Below, one piece after another: positions 23,318 to 30,827 of a stretch of DNA of 46,585 nucleotides (its first letter is position 1; every line of letters starts with the position of its first letter). Under the pieces are notes generated by a model that did no database searches, was not told the origin of the DNA, and worked only from the letters and a program-made list of their open reading frames with translations. Both the position numbers and the translations under genes were made by a program. The DNA comes from a virus, in IMG/VR virus record IMGVR_UViG_3300045933_000150, positions 1 to 46,585 of that record; one strand, written 5' to 3'.

Positions 23318-24046
23318 TCACGGCCCGGCGACGAGCTTGTCCCGGGTGAAGGAGGTGTTGGCGACTTCCGAGAGCGTGGCCTTACAGATGACGCTGCCAG
23401 CGTCGTTGTGGATCGAGAGCAGACTCGGAGTGTCGATGAGCTTGTTTCGCATGGCCATGTAGAGGAGCATGATCGCCTGGGCGACGGTCGGGGTAGCCGG
23501 TGGCTGGGCCTGGGCAAGCTCTGCGAGCGTGTCGTCAAGGAGCCCAGCCGAGAGCTCGTCGACCGCAGAAGAAGCAATGGCCGTTGCCGTGAAGACGTCC
23601 GTCGCCATGGCCCCCACCGAGGCGTCGATCCGCCCCGAGACCAGGGCCGCCGGCAGCCTTGCCAGGATGTTCGTGAGATCGGTGCCGATGGTCGTCAGGG
23701 AATAGCAGGTCGTGTAGATGAAGCTGTTCGCCACCTTGGCGGTCACCACCACCCAGTCGGCTCCCGAGGCGAAGGCCGCGTCGGGAATGTCGAAGCGGTA
23801 GACCCCGGGCTTGTTGGTCGAGTCCGCCTCCCGCCACCCACCGTCCGCGTGCGCGGCATCGATCGCTGCCAAGCTCGCCATGGTGATCGTGGTGATGGTG
23901 CTCCCCTGGCGCCAGTAGCTCCCGGTCACGGCACTATGGGCAACCCCCGTGGTCTCGACGTTATTCGCGACGTTACGGAGGAGGACCGGGATCGAGACGT
24001 CGGTCGAACCCGCGCGGACCGAAAGAGAGATCAGCTTGTCGGCCAT
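23318..24046 (-). CDS. Conserved phage tail protein, 242 aa
   Basis: N-terminal beta domain with SVRAGSTDVSIPVLLRN and GVAHSAVTGSYWRQGS, then GGWREADSTNKPGVYRFDIP followed by AFASGADWVVVTAKV. This is the well-known phage tail module in which a GGxxEVDxTNxPGxYRLDxP loop follows a short repetitive strand. The C-terminal half is helical with a VAQAIMLLYMAMRNK segment common at the end of this family. It probably joins the tailspike or fibres to the tail. It precedes the tailspike gene. Confidence 0.7.
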   Translation of the reverse strand: MADKLISLSVRAGSTDVSIPVLLRNVANNVETTGVAHSAVTGSYWRQGSTITTITMASLAAIDAAHADGGWREADSTNKPGVYRFDIPDAAFASGADWVVVTAKVANSFIYTTCYSLTTIGTDLTNILARLPAALVSGRIDASVGAMATDVFTATAIASSAVDELSAGLLDDTLAELAQAQPPATPTVAQAIMLLYMAMRNKLIDTPSLLSIHNDAGSVICKATLSEVANTSFTRDKLVAGP

Positions 24047-24047
24047 G

Positions 24048-25013
24048 TCAGTTCATGCTCGTGAAGGCGCCAAAACCAAGTTCCTCGGGCTTTATCAAGA
24101 GCGCCTGGGCACTGGCACTCAGGACGTTCGCGACCGATCGTCCGGCAGGATAAAGGAAGGCGAAAGGCTTCTTCGACCAGCGGAGGACCTGGTCGGCGCT
24201 CCAGGCGCCCCGCATACAGGAAACCAGCGCCAGGTTTCCGCCGAAGAAGCGATCGGAGGAGGTCCCACCTCCAGAAAGGAAGTTTGACCCGATCCTGACT
24301 TCCTCCGCCGGGTTGAAGCCTCCAGTGCCGTTTGCGGGGTTGGCGCCGGTAGTCCGGCTGCCATCGATATAGATGTCGAGCTTCCGGGTCGTGTCGAGGG
24401 TCATGGCGTAGGTGTGCCAGAGACCATCGTCGACGACGACATTCGAGGCCGGGGAGTTTGAGGAGCCGGCACCCGTCAATCGGATGTTGGTGGTGATCTC
24501 GCCGGGGTCCGAGGCGTTCGAGCCCTCGCGGACGTAGATATTGAGGGAGTCGCTTCCTCCCACCGTTCCCTGACTCCAGATGTACTTGAACTGAGACCCC
24601 GTGTTTGACGGCAGCTGGAGAACGATGAGGATCGTGAACTCCGGGGTCACCGTCGCCTGGTCCGCTTCGTACTCGAAGAGGTCCACTGCCATCCGATCAT
24701 CGATCTCATCGAAGAGAAGCGTCCGCCCGTAGCGCCCGGTGGTCCAGGCCGGGGTGGAAGTCGCTCCCGACCCGAAGGCATGGCGCGAGTAGCCCGAGAC
24801 ATCGCGGAAGCGATCCGAAGCTCCCTCCCAGAAGGGGAGAACGAGATGCGGCCGTCGCCTCCAGGCCCAGCGCCAGTCAGGGTCCACGCGCGAGACCGCC
24901 ACCGGCCAGAAGCGCGGCTTGCGCTCGAGGATGTGGAAGACCGGGACCTCGATGAAGAAGTCGGTGACCGGAGGAGGGGGGCCACTTTCGCCGAAGAAGA
25001 TGAGGAGACTCAT
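24048..25013 (-). CDS. Tail protein with LamG-like lectin domain, 321 aa
   Basis: ATG at 25013 was chosen (ATGA overlap with the previous gene); a longer upstream frame lacks support. Residues about 65-275 form a concanavalin/LamG jelly-roll: LLFDEIDDRMAVDLFEYEAD, FTILIVLQLPS, LWHTYAMTLDTTRKLDIYID and FFGGNLALVSCMRGAWSADQ. The N terminus is Pro-rich. Such domains bind sugars on the host surface, so an adhesin role in the tail is likely. A second LamG-type protein is encoded just upstream. Confidence 0.7.
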   Translation of the reverse strand: MSLLIFFGESGPPPPVTDFFIEVPVFHILERKPRFWPVAVSRVDPDWRWAWRRRPHLVLPFWEGASDRFRDVSGYSRHAFGSGATSTPAWTTGRYGRTLLFDEIDDRMAVDLFEYEADQATVTPEFTILIVLQLPSNTGSQFKYIWSQGTVGGSDSLNIYVREGSNASDPGEITTNIRLTGAGSSNSPASNVVVDDGLWHTYAMTLDTTRKLDIYIDGSRTTGANPANGTGGFNPAEEVRIGSNFLSGGGTSSDRFFGGNLALVSCMRGAWSADQVLRWSKKPFAFLYPAGRSVANVLSASAQALLIKPEELGFGAFTSMN

Positions 25014-25735
25014 ATCCCTACCCCCATGAGAGCGAGCGTCCCCTTCTTCGGAGGCCCGGTAGGTGCGCCGCCGGCGGCGGGGATATAGATCCGCCGCCCG
25101 CCCATACTCCACGGGATCGGCGGCCCGTCCTCGGTCGCCCAGGTGCCAGCGACGGTCAGCGTCCGGCCCTGGCCCGAGTAGTCAACCTCGTCATCCGCCG
25201 TCGAGAGGAGCGGATACCAAGCGTTCAAGTTGGCGAGGCGCTTCGGTAGATACTGCCGCATCTCCTGCACGATCTCGGCGGCCGTGAGGACCGCGTTGTA
25301 CTCCTTGACTGCCGCGGCGCAGCCGTTGAGTGAGTCGAAGGCGTCGGTCACTCGGCAGCCGATGCCCACCCCGGCGGTCGCATCATTAGAGCCGCCGCCG
25401 TGAGTAGTGTCCTGCACCCCGTTCAGGTACACGATCAGGTCGCTCGCGCCCGTTCCCTGGCGCACCAGGGCCACGTGGTACCAGGTCCCGACCGTCAGCG
25501 AAGAGCCGTTGGGACCATCCGCCGAGGGGTTGTAGCTGATGAGCGTCGTGCCGGTGCCATTAGTGCCGACGTACCAGTGCCCATCGAGCCCGTTGTCCGC
25601 CTCGACCGACAAAAAACAGGAGTAGTCGTTGGTATCGACGCTAATCTTGAACCACCCCATCACCGTGTACGTGTTGCCGGTGAGGTTCGTCGTTCGCCTG
25701 AGCGTGTCCCCGGATACGTCCTTGCGGACCGCCAT
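25010..25735 (-). CDS. Tail protein with LamG-like lectin domain, 241 aa
   Basis: Residues 10-165 give the LamG pattern: TYTVMGWFKISVDTNDYSCF, TVGTWYHVALVRQG, DLIVYLNGVQDTTHGG and CAAAVKEYNAVLTAAEIVQE. The C-terminal part ends with a Pro/Gly-rich stretch. Together with the next gene it forms a pair of concanavalin-like adhesins that may recognise the polysaccharide digested by the tailspike. Coupled to the next gene by ATGA. Confidence 0.7.
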   Translation of the reverse strand: MAVRKDVSGDTLRRTTNLTGNTYTVMGWFKISVDTNDYSCFLSVEADNGLDGHWYVGTNGTGTTLISYNPSADGPNGSSLTVGTWYHVALVRQGTGASDLIVYLNGVQDTTHGGGSNDATAGVGIGCRVTDAFDSLNGCAAAVKEYNAVLTAAEIVQEMRQYLPKRLANLNAWYPLLSTADDEVDYSGQGRTLTVAGTWATEDGPPIPWSMGGRRIYIPAAGGAPTGPPKKGTLALMGVGI

Positions 25736-25744
25736 GATCTCGCC

Positions 25745-26248
25745 TCAGGTGTCCGAGTAGCTGATCGTCACCAGGACAACGATGCAGTCGCCGGCCATGG
25801 TGTCCGAGGCGTTGTTGGCGTCGCGGTTGAGCCGCAGCCAAACCATGTCGTTGGCCGCCAGCGAATCGAGATTCGATACCGTGATGGTCGCCTGGTGGAG
25901 CCGCTGGCCAGTGGTGCCGAGGTGGGTATCGGTCACGCTGTTCGCGGTCGCGAGGCCGTCCGTCTCCACGTCCTGGGTGTCCGTGTTCGGCGTGATGGCC
26001 GCGATCTGACAATCGAAGATCACGTCGTTCGTGGAGGCCGTGTCGGCGTACCAGTAGATGTCAACGGTGAGGTTCCCGGAGCCATAGTTCGCGGCCTTGA
26101 ATTTCCAGAACGCGGCCTCGTCGGCGGCGGCGTCGAAGGCGAGGCCCGAGACCGGGAAGTTGGTGCCGTTCGTCTTCACGTAGGCAGGGAAGGCGGAGGC
26201 CAGGTACTGCGCTTCTTCGGGGCTGAGTGGTACGGTGACGGTAGCCAT
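25745..26248 (-). CDS. Tail protein, beta-sandwich, 167 aa
   Basis: All-beta protein: TVTVPLSPEEAQYLASAFPA, then AFWKFKAANYGSGNLTVDIY, WYADTASTNDVIFDCQIAAI and a C-terminal CIVVLVTISYSDT. It starts and ends like a small phage tail module (baseplate or fibre base). It follows an 84-aa protein with a one-base stop/start overlap. No exact family is recognised. Confidence 0.55.
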   Translation of the reverse strand: MATVTVPLSPEEAQYLASAFPAYVKTNGTNFPVSGLAFDAAADEAAFWKFKAANYGSGNLTVDIYWYADTASTNDVIFDCQIAAITPNTDTQDVETDGLATANSVTDTHLGTTGQRLHQATITVSNLDSLAANDMVWLRLNRDANNASDTMAGDCIVVLVTISYSDT

Positions 26249-26502
26249 TACGCTATCTCGAACCTCCTACGCACGACCCAGACAAGGAGCCGCGCCTTCT
26301 GCTTGGCGGTCAGGGCGCTACGCGCCGGCTGCGGGATGGCGGTGTTGAAGCTCGTGGCATTGTCGTCGGCCCACTGATCGGCGGCGTTCACCGCCGCCCG
26401 CAGATCCGCCTTCGAGATTGGGATGTTCTCGAGGTTGTCCCTGGCCGAGCGCATGAAATCAGCCCATACGTCGAAGCGATCCTGATCGGATAGAACAGCC
26501 AT
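26248..26502 (-). CDS. Conserved small phage protein, 84 aa
   Basis: Entirely helical: LSDQDRFDVWADFMRSARDN, then KADLRAAVNAADQWADDNAT, then LTAKQKARLLVWVVRRRFE. This is the layout of a small, common phage tail-region protein (R-xxVW-xxFMR start, AAVNAxDxW middle). The function of that family is unknown to me; it lies in the tail cluster here and overlaps both neighbours by one base. Confidence 0.65.
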   Translation of the reverse strand: MAVLSDQDRFDVWADFMRSARDNLENIPISKADLRAAVNAADQWADDNATSFNTAIPQPARSALTAKQKARLLVWVVRRRFEIA

Positions 26503-29051
26503 CAGCTCTCCACGGTGTAGTAAGAAACGGTGACATCCAGGCTTCCACTGGTCGGGGCGCCACTCGTAATTCTCAGATCTTCGTTGTCAGCACCGACCCC
26601 GACGATGCCGCTTCCGTCCCCGGTGTTGAACCCACCGCCAGCCGGGATCCCTGGGTGAGCCGCCACGACTCCGGTCGTGGTCGGGGTGTTCGCCGTCCCA
26701 AAGCCGATCACCACCGAGACGTTGACCGAGGTGGCGTTGTGAAGGGTGACGAGGACCCGGGTGACTACGATCTTGAGACCCGCCCCGACGGTGACGATCG
26801 CCGTATCGGTCTGGGATGCGGTGTAGTTGGCCCGGACCGTGACTACGTTCGGATGTCCGCCGATGACCCAGGGGACTCCTGCGCGGTTCGCGTACCAGTC
26901 CGTCCGGTCATTAGCCGCCACCGCGGTCGGGTTTGTCCCGTGAGCGATGGCCTTGTGGCCGACCTTGACCGGGTTCCCGGCATCGGCCGCATCGTGAGCG
27001 ACGTTGCCGCCAGCGGGCAGCACCGACTGGTCAGAAGCAACCGCCACCGAGATCGAGTTCGCCATCGTCTGCTGGCCTTCGTTCGGCAAGCTAACGATGT
27101 CGACATCGCCGATATTGTTGGTGCCAGTCGGAATCGCATTGATCGAGACTGTCCCATCCACCGTCAAGGACCCACCGCCATCGGCAACGTTCACGGCCCC
27201 GCTGGTCGTCGTCCAGATCCTGGTAGCGTCCCCATCCGCAGAGACCGCGGTGGGGGTGGCAGCCGATCCGTAACCTCCGATCAGAACCGGGTTCCCGGCC
27301 ACAGCGGCATCGTGCGCCGCATCGCCGACCACTTCGTTGGTGTTGGTCCCCGCCGCGAGAGTGACGTTCGGGAGGGTAAGGACATCGACGTCGCCGATGT
27401 TGTTGGTCCCCGCTGGCAGGGCCGGCAGGGTCAGGACATCCACGTCCCCGATATTGTTCGTACCGGCTGGGATCGCCGCGTCGATGGTCGTCGAGGTGTA
27501 GAGCCTCCCCGAGGCGTTGACGTTGAGGGTGGAGTTGTCCCCGTCAGCCCCCGATCCCACGGCGGCCGTGTCGCGCCTGACTGCCAGGGCCAGGACCCCC
27601 ACATCGCCAGAGGCATGCGGGTCATCCTCCGCTTTCCCGAGCGCCGTGGCCCCAGTCCCGGGGACCACCGAAAGCACATCCACATCACCGATGTTGTTCG
27701 TACCCGCAGGGATCGCAGGCAAAGTCAGGACGTCGACATCCCCGATGTTGTTGGTGCCCGCCGGAATGGCTGGCAAGCTGAGTACGTCAACGTCACCGAT
27801 GTTGTTCGTCCCAGCAGGAAGGGCCGCGTCTACCGTGGTCGAGGTGTAGAGCCGGCCAACCGAGTTGACGTTAAGTGTCGCCCGATCGCCATCGGCATCG
27901 ACCCCAGACGCCGCGGTATCGCGCCTGACGGCCCCGGCCAGGGTCAGCTTGTCGGCCGTGACATGGGCAGTGTCCTCGTCGTATTGGGTCCCACCCCCGA
28001 CCGCGAGCTCCGCCCCGGCAGCGTCCCTCAAGTTGACGTGGAGGGCACGGTTCTGGGTGGCACGGATGGCGCCCGTCTGGTGCTCAGTCAGGGTGCTCGG
28101 GGAGGTGTCGTCCCGGTAGCCCTGGATCGGGGTTCCCGAGGTGGTCCCGGCCGTGAAGGTGGCCTGGTCAGTCTGAGCGGTTCCACCAGAACCAGCCCCC
28201 GCCTTGATGTTGACCTTCAGGTTCCCCAGGGCGTCGAAGATCGGCGCGTGGTAGTCGCCATCGGTGTCGACCGGGGAAGTGTCCGCATCCCGCCTCACCC
28301 CCAGCGCCAGGACCCCGACATCGCCCGTGGTATGAGCCGCGTCCTCGGCCTTCCCGAGAGCCGTGGCGCCGGTCCCGGGGACGACCGAGAGGACGTCGAC
28401 ATCGCCAATATTGTTTGTACCCGCCGGCAAAGCCGGAAGCGTCAAGACATCAACGTCGCCGATATTATTCGTGCCAGCAGGTAGCGCCGGGAGGGTCAGG
28501 ACATCGACATCGCCGATGTTGTTCGAGCCCGAGGGAATGGTCCCCGTGAGGACCACAGCCGCGCAGCCGATCGACCCCACGATCGAGACCACGATGGTCC
28601 CGGAGGTGAAAGCCGAACACCGGACCCGGAACTGGAGTTGCCCGGCAACCCCAAAGTTCCAGTTGTCGTTCGTGGTAGCAGAGGTAACGACCCCACCCCC
28701 GGCCGTGCCACGGCCGCCAACCGCGTACCAGTTGGTGCCATCCGTGGTTCCCTCAAACTGGACGGTCGCCACCCAGGTCCCCGTGAGCTGAACCGACGCG
28801 GTCCCGAGGCCCCTGGCATCGAGGGTCGCAGCCTGGCCGGACGCGGTCAGCGATCCGGAGGCCGATCGGTTCTCGGGCGTCACCGCCCGCGTGACATCGA
28901 CATCAAGCCCGTTCGTAGAATCGCCCGAGATCGCGGCCGAGGAGTCAGAGGTACCATCTACCAGCTTCACCTTCTGGAAGTGGTTGCCGCCGACATCGTC
29001 CGTGGCGATGACCGCTCCGGTCCCGGGAGTCCAATTGAGATTGTCAGCCAT
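26502..29051 (-). CDS. Repeat-bearing tail fibre protein, 849 aa
   Basis: N terminus with VIATDDVGGNHFQKVKLVDG, a motif of phage tail appendage proteins. Residues 172-221, 411-460, 527-560 and 640-655 carry 9 copies of GTNNIGDVDV. Between them larger modules are duplicated (VPGTGATALGKAED and RLYTSTTxDAA). Residues after 760 form a beta-rich end domain (VVTVRANYTASQTDTAIVTV). The pattern of short beta repeats suits an extended fibre shaft. The repeats use different synonymous codons, so the amino-acid sequence seems selected. It sits upstream of the lectin and tailspike genes. Confidence 0.7.
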   Translation of the reverse strand: MADNLNWTPGTGAVIATDDVGGNHFQKVKLVDGTSDSSAAISGDSTNGLDVDVTRAVTPENRSASGSLTASGQAATLDARGLGTASVQLTGTWVATVQFEGTTDGTNWYAVGGRGTAGGGVVTSATTNDNWNFGVAGQLQFRVRCSAFTSGTIVVSIVGSIGCAAVVLTGTIPSGSNNIGDVDVLTLPALPAGTNNIGDVDVLTLPALPAGTNNIGDVDVLSVVPGTGATALGKAEDAAHTTGDVGVLALGVRRDADTSPVDTDGDYHAPIFDALGNLKVNIKAGAGSGGTAQTDQATFTAGTTSGTPIQGYRDDTSPSTLTEHQTGAIRATQNRALHVNLRDAAGAELAVGGGTQYDEDTAHVTADKLTLAGAVRRDTAASGVDADGDRATLNVNSVGRLYTSTTVDAALPAGTNNIGDVDVLSLPAIPAGTNNIGDVDVLTLPAIPAGTNNIGDVDVLSVVPGTGATALGKAEDDPHASGDVGVLALAVRRDTAAVGSGADGDNSTLNVNASGRLYTSTTIDAAIPAGTNNIGDVDVLTLPALPAGTNNIGDVDVLTLPNVTLAAGTNTNEVVGDAAHDAAVAGNPVLIGGYGSAATPTAVSADGDATRIWTTTSGAVNVADGGGSLTVDGTVSINAIPTGTNNIGDVDIVSLPNEGQQTMANSISVAVASDQSVLPAGGNVAHDAADAGNPVKVGHKAIAHGTNPTAVAANDRTDWYANRAGVPWVIGGHPNVVTVRANYTASQTDTAIVTVGAGLKIVVTRVLVTLHNATSVNVSVVIGFGTANTPTTTGVVAAHPGIPAGGGFNTGDGSGIVGVGADNEDLRITSGAPTSGSLDVTVSYYTVES
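27087..28538 (-). repeat. Nine-copy coding repeat GTNNIGDVDV in the fibre gene
   Basis: Units of 16-17 codons in four clusters: 28389-28538 (3 copies), 27672-27821 (3), 27372-27473 (2), 27087-27134 (1). Copies differ at third positions but hardly at the protein level. The first two clusters are followed by the same 45-codon module, showing block duplication. Confidence 0.8.
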
Positions 29052-29500
29052 CAGGAACTCTTCAGGCGATAGTAGAAGAACTTGAGGATCGAGCCCGAGG
29101 CCGGAAACGCCTGCGAGGTGAGGTTCACGATGAAAGGCTTGAAGTCCCGGGGTGGGAGCCAGATTTCCGGGATGACAAGCCGCTGCGCGGCCGTCGTGTT
29201 GGCAACGAAGAAGCTCCCGACGTAGCCGTTCTTCGGAGGCCGTTCAGTTCCGCCGGTCGTCGAGTCCTCATAGTTGGTGCCATCTACCGTCCTGACCAGG
29301 TAGAGGTCGATCATGCCGTCAGCCGTGGGCGCGGAGACGAAATCGACGGTGAGTTCCGCGTCCGCGTAGAGGTCGCCGAGGTCGTTGTCCTGGGCCGTCG
29401 TGGCGATGGCGGCGGACCCCGAAGCCAGGGCATCGAGCTCGGTCGTCATGACGCTTGCCGGGTTCGACCTGGTGGAAGCTTCAAAGAGAGTCGAGGCCAT
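29051..29500 (-). CDS. Tail protein, 149 aa
   Basis: Beta-rich with ALASGSAAIATTAQDNDLGD at the N terminus, AELTVDFVSAPTADGMIDLY, YLVRTVDGTNYEDSTTGG and a C-terminal FFYYRLKS. It resembles phage tail proteins that carry this D-xxDLYADxELTV pattern. It shares one base with the fibre gene downstream. Probably a fibre-base or neck component. Confidence 0.6.
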   Translation of the reverse strand: MASTLFEASTRSNPASVMTTELDALASGSAAIATTAQDNDLGDLYADAELTVDFVSAPTADGMIDLYLVRTVDGTNYEDSTTGGTERPPKNGYVGSFFVANTTAAQRLVIPEIWLPPRDFKPFIVNLTSQAFPASGSILKFFYYRLKSS

Positions 29501-29503
29501 GGG

Positions 29504-29545
29504 CTACTTCTTGGGCTTGGGCCTTTTCTTTCCACCGCAGGGCAT
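29504..29545 (-). CDS. 13-aa basic peptide with strong ribosome site
   Basis: ATG at 29545, stop at 29504. The peptide is MPCGGKKRPKPKK. AAAGGA followed by a 6-base spacer is an excellent ribosome site, and its sequence uses the stop codon of the upstream secreted protein gene. Tiny Lys/Gly-rich peptides in this form occur between structural genes in other phages. A charge-bearing or DNA-binding role is possible but unshown. Confidence 0.45.
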   Translation of the reverse strand: MPCGGKKRPKPKK

Positions 29546-29556
29546 GGTGAGTCCTT

Positions 29557-30003
29557 TCAGTTCGAAGCCTGGATCGTGATAACCACCTTCACGTTCGTGG
29601 GTGCGAGCGGACCCGTGGAGGTCAAGGTGAAGGGCTCACTCATCGCCCAGGCAGAGGTGTTATTGACCGCATCCCTCGCCTGAACTGCGACCTTGTAGAC
29701 CCCGGCCGGCTGCCCGGTGAAGAGCACCGTGGCACTGACCGAGTTCGCCCCGACGACGAGCGGCGCCGTGATGGTCTTGATGGCGATGACCCCCGAGGGG
29801 TTCACGACCACCGGTGGGAAGAGCGCGATCACGGCGTCCTTCAGGGCGGCGCCACCGACAGGGGATTCCGCCTGGTCGAAGGTGATCGAGGATGAGACCC
29901 CGACCGGGGGCGGTGGCGTCTGGGCATCGGCCTCGAGGCTGATCGCGACGCATGCCCAAGCAGCGATGTTGAGGGCCGTGAGGATCTTGAGGACACGGTT
30001 CAC
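29557..30003 (-). CDS. Secreted protein with Ig/FN3-like domain, 148 aa
   Basis: Residues 1-28 form a classical signal peptide: Arg/Lys start (MNRVLKI), hydrophobic core (LTALNIAAWACVAISL), and EADAQ with a likely signal-peptidase cut after ADA. The mature part has Pro-rich start, then a beta sandwich (KTITAPLVVGANSVSATVLF, GVYKVAVQARDAVNNTSAWA) of FN3 type. A signal peptide is unusual in a structural cluster. It lies directly after the holin-like gene. It could modify the host surface in superinfection, or work in lysis. No catalytic motif is seen. Confidence 0.6.
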   Translation of the reverse strand: MNRVLKILTALNIAAWACVAISLEADAQTPPPPVGVSSSITFDQAESPVGGAALKDAVIALFPPVVVNPSGVIAIKTITAPLVVGANSVSATVLFTGQPAGVYKVAVQARDAVNNTSAWAMSEPFTLTSTGPLAPTNVKVVITIQASN

Positions 30004-30182
30004 TTGAGTGGCTCCGTGGTAATGGCCCGGAGGATCGCCATGATGAGGGCCGCACCGACGACGGCTCCGTTCAGGATCTTGGGATCAGTCACTACCTCGG
30101 TCAGGTAGTTCGCACTGGCCGCGAGCCCCATGAGGATCGCGACAATGATGGTCCGGCTCGAGGAGATCGGTTTACCGTTCAT
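30000..30182 (-). CDS. Holin-like small membrane protein, 60 aa
   Basis: Two hydrophobic helices: residues about 10-27 (RTIIVAILMGLAASANYL) and 37-53 (LNGAVVGAALIMAILRAI), separated by a short polar turn with Asp/Lys. The N terminus and C terminus are charged. Its size and topology fit small class II-type holins. It overlaps the lipoprotein gene upstream by 4 bases and the secreted protein gene downstream by 4 bases, which forms a lysis-like cassette. A signature family is not recognised. Confidence 0.5.
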   Translation of the reverse strand: MNGKPISSSRTIIVAILMGLAASANYLTEVVTDPKILNGAVVGAALIMAILRAITTEPLK

Positions 30183-30448
30183 GTGGGGTTCGGGGGGTTG
30201 GGGGCCGGGGTTGGCTTCGGCTGCCCGAGCTTGAGCTTGGCAATGACGCCAGTCAGGACCGCACCGCCACCGACCACTGCGGCGGCGATGAGGTCACCGA
30301 TCGAGGTGGCGTCCTTGGCCTTCTCGACGAAGGCGACTCGGCCTGACTCAAGCGGCGACGGGCCTCCGTCTTCCTGTGGATCGGTCAAGAGCTTGCAGCC
30401 AGCCAGCGCTCCGAGGAGCATGGCAGCACAGAGTAGCTTCTTCATCAT
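30179..30448 (-). CDS. Lipoprotein, possible outer-spanin-like protein, 89 aa
   Basis: MMKKLLCAAMLLGALAGC has a lysine start, hydrophobic core and a lipobox (LAGC) with lipidated Cys18. The mature protein is short, with a helical stretch (GDLIAAAVVGGGAVLTGVIA) that may itself be membrane-active, and ends in a Pro-rich tail (KPTPAPNPPNPT). Pro-rich lipoproteins are usual for o-spanins (Rz1-type), but the extra hydrophobic region is not. The start follows the previous gene's stop directly. Confidence 0.5.
   Translation of the reverse strand: MMKKLLCAAMLLGALAGCKLLTDPQEDGGPSPLESGRVAFVEKAKDATSIGDLIAAAVVGGGAVLTGVIAKLKLGQPKPTPAPNPPNPT
30185..30210 (+). promoter_or_regulatory. G-quadruplex-capable run on the + strand
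   Basis: GGGG, GGGGGG, GGGGG and GGGG runs with 2-3 base loops meet the usual G4 pattern. They code (on the other strand) for the Pro-rich end of the lipoprotein, so the runs can be explained by the codons for Pro. Confidence 0.35.
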
Positions 30449-30820
30449 TCACTCCTTGGGGACATTGAGGGTTCGGTTGAGTTCCTGGAAGCGGCGCCAG
30501 AATTCTCTTCGGGTGCTATCAGGCTTGAAGCCGCGGGCTTCGAGTCGCCGATCGATGTGGGCATTAAGACCCGCAGCAATCTCGGGATCATCGAACCCAT
30601 CAGGACCAAAATGAGACTTACGCCTAAGTTCAGAGCGAGTTTCTTCAATGAGCCGCGCGTGGTTAACCATCCCATGCTTCTTGATCTCTTCGAGATCCCA
30701 CTGCATCCGGTAGTAGAGACCGACTCCGATACAGATGGCAGCCGCGATAGGCTTGACCCACTCGCGGAGAATGTAGACGGCCTTGGTTGCATTCACTTCC
30801 TCGTCATGGTCTTTCGGCAT
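30449..30820 (-). CDS. Membrane-anchored hypothetical protein, 123 aa
   Basis: ATG at 30820 preceded by GAGGAA; the longer open frame upstream lacks a ribosome site. Residues 22-38 (VKPIAAAICIGVGLYY) are the only membrane span, near the N terminus. The rest is charged and helical (WDLEEIKKHGMVNHARLIEE, then RLEARGFKPDSTRREFWRRF). A single N-terminal anchor with a periplasmic helix would suit an i-spanin-like or phage-head-associated membrane protein. The adjacent lipoprotein gene supports a spanin pair, but the overlap or nesting of classical spanins is absent. Confidence 0.5.
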   Translation of the reverse strand: MPKDHDEEVNATKAVYILREWVKPIAAAICIGVGLYYRMQWDLEEIKKHGMVNHARLIEETRSELRRKSHFGPDGFDDPEIAAGLNAHIDRRLEARGFKPDSTRREFWRRFQELNRTLNVPKE

Positions 30821-30827
30821 CGTTTCC

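Noticed and set aside
26655-28484. 609-aa + strand frame opposite the fibre gene
   Set aside because: It follows the coding repeats of the fibre gene in antisense and is Arg/Asp/Val-rich without a known domain.
30185-30210. G-quadruplex motif as a regulatory element
   Set aside because: The G runs are the complement of Pro codons in the lipoprotein tail, which explains them without a regulatory role.
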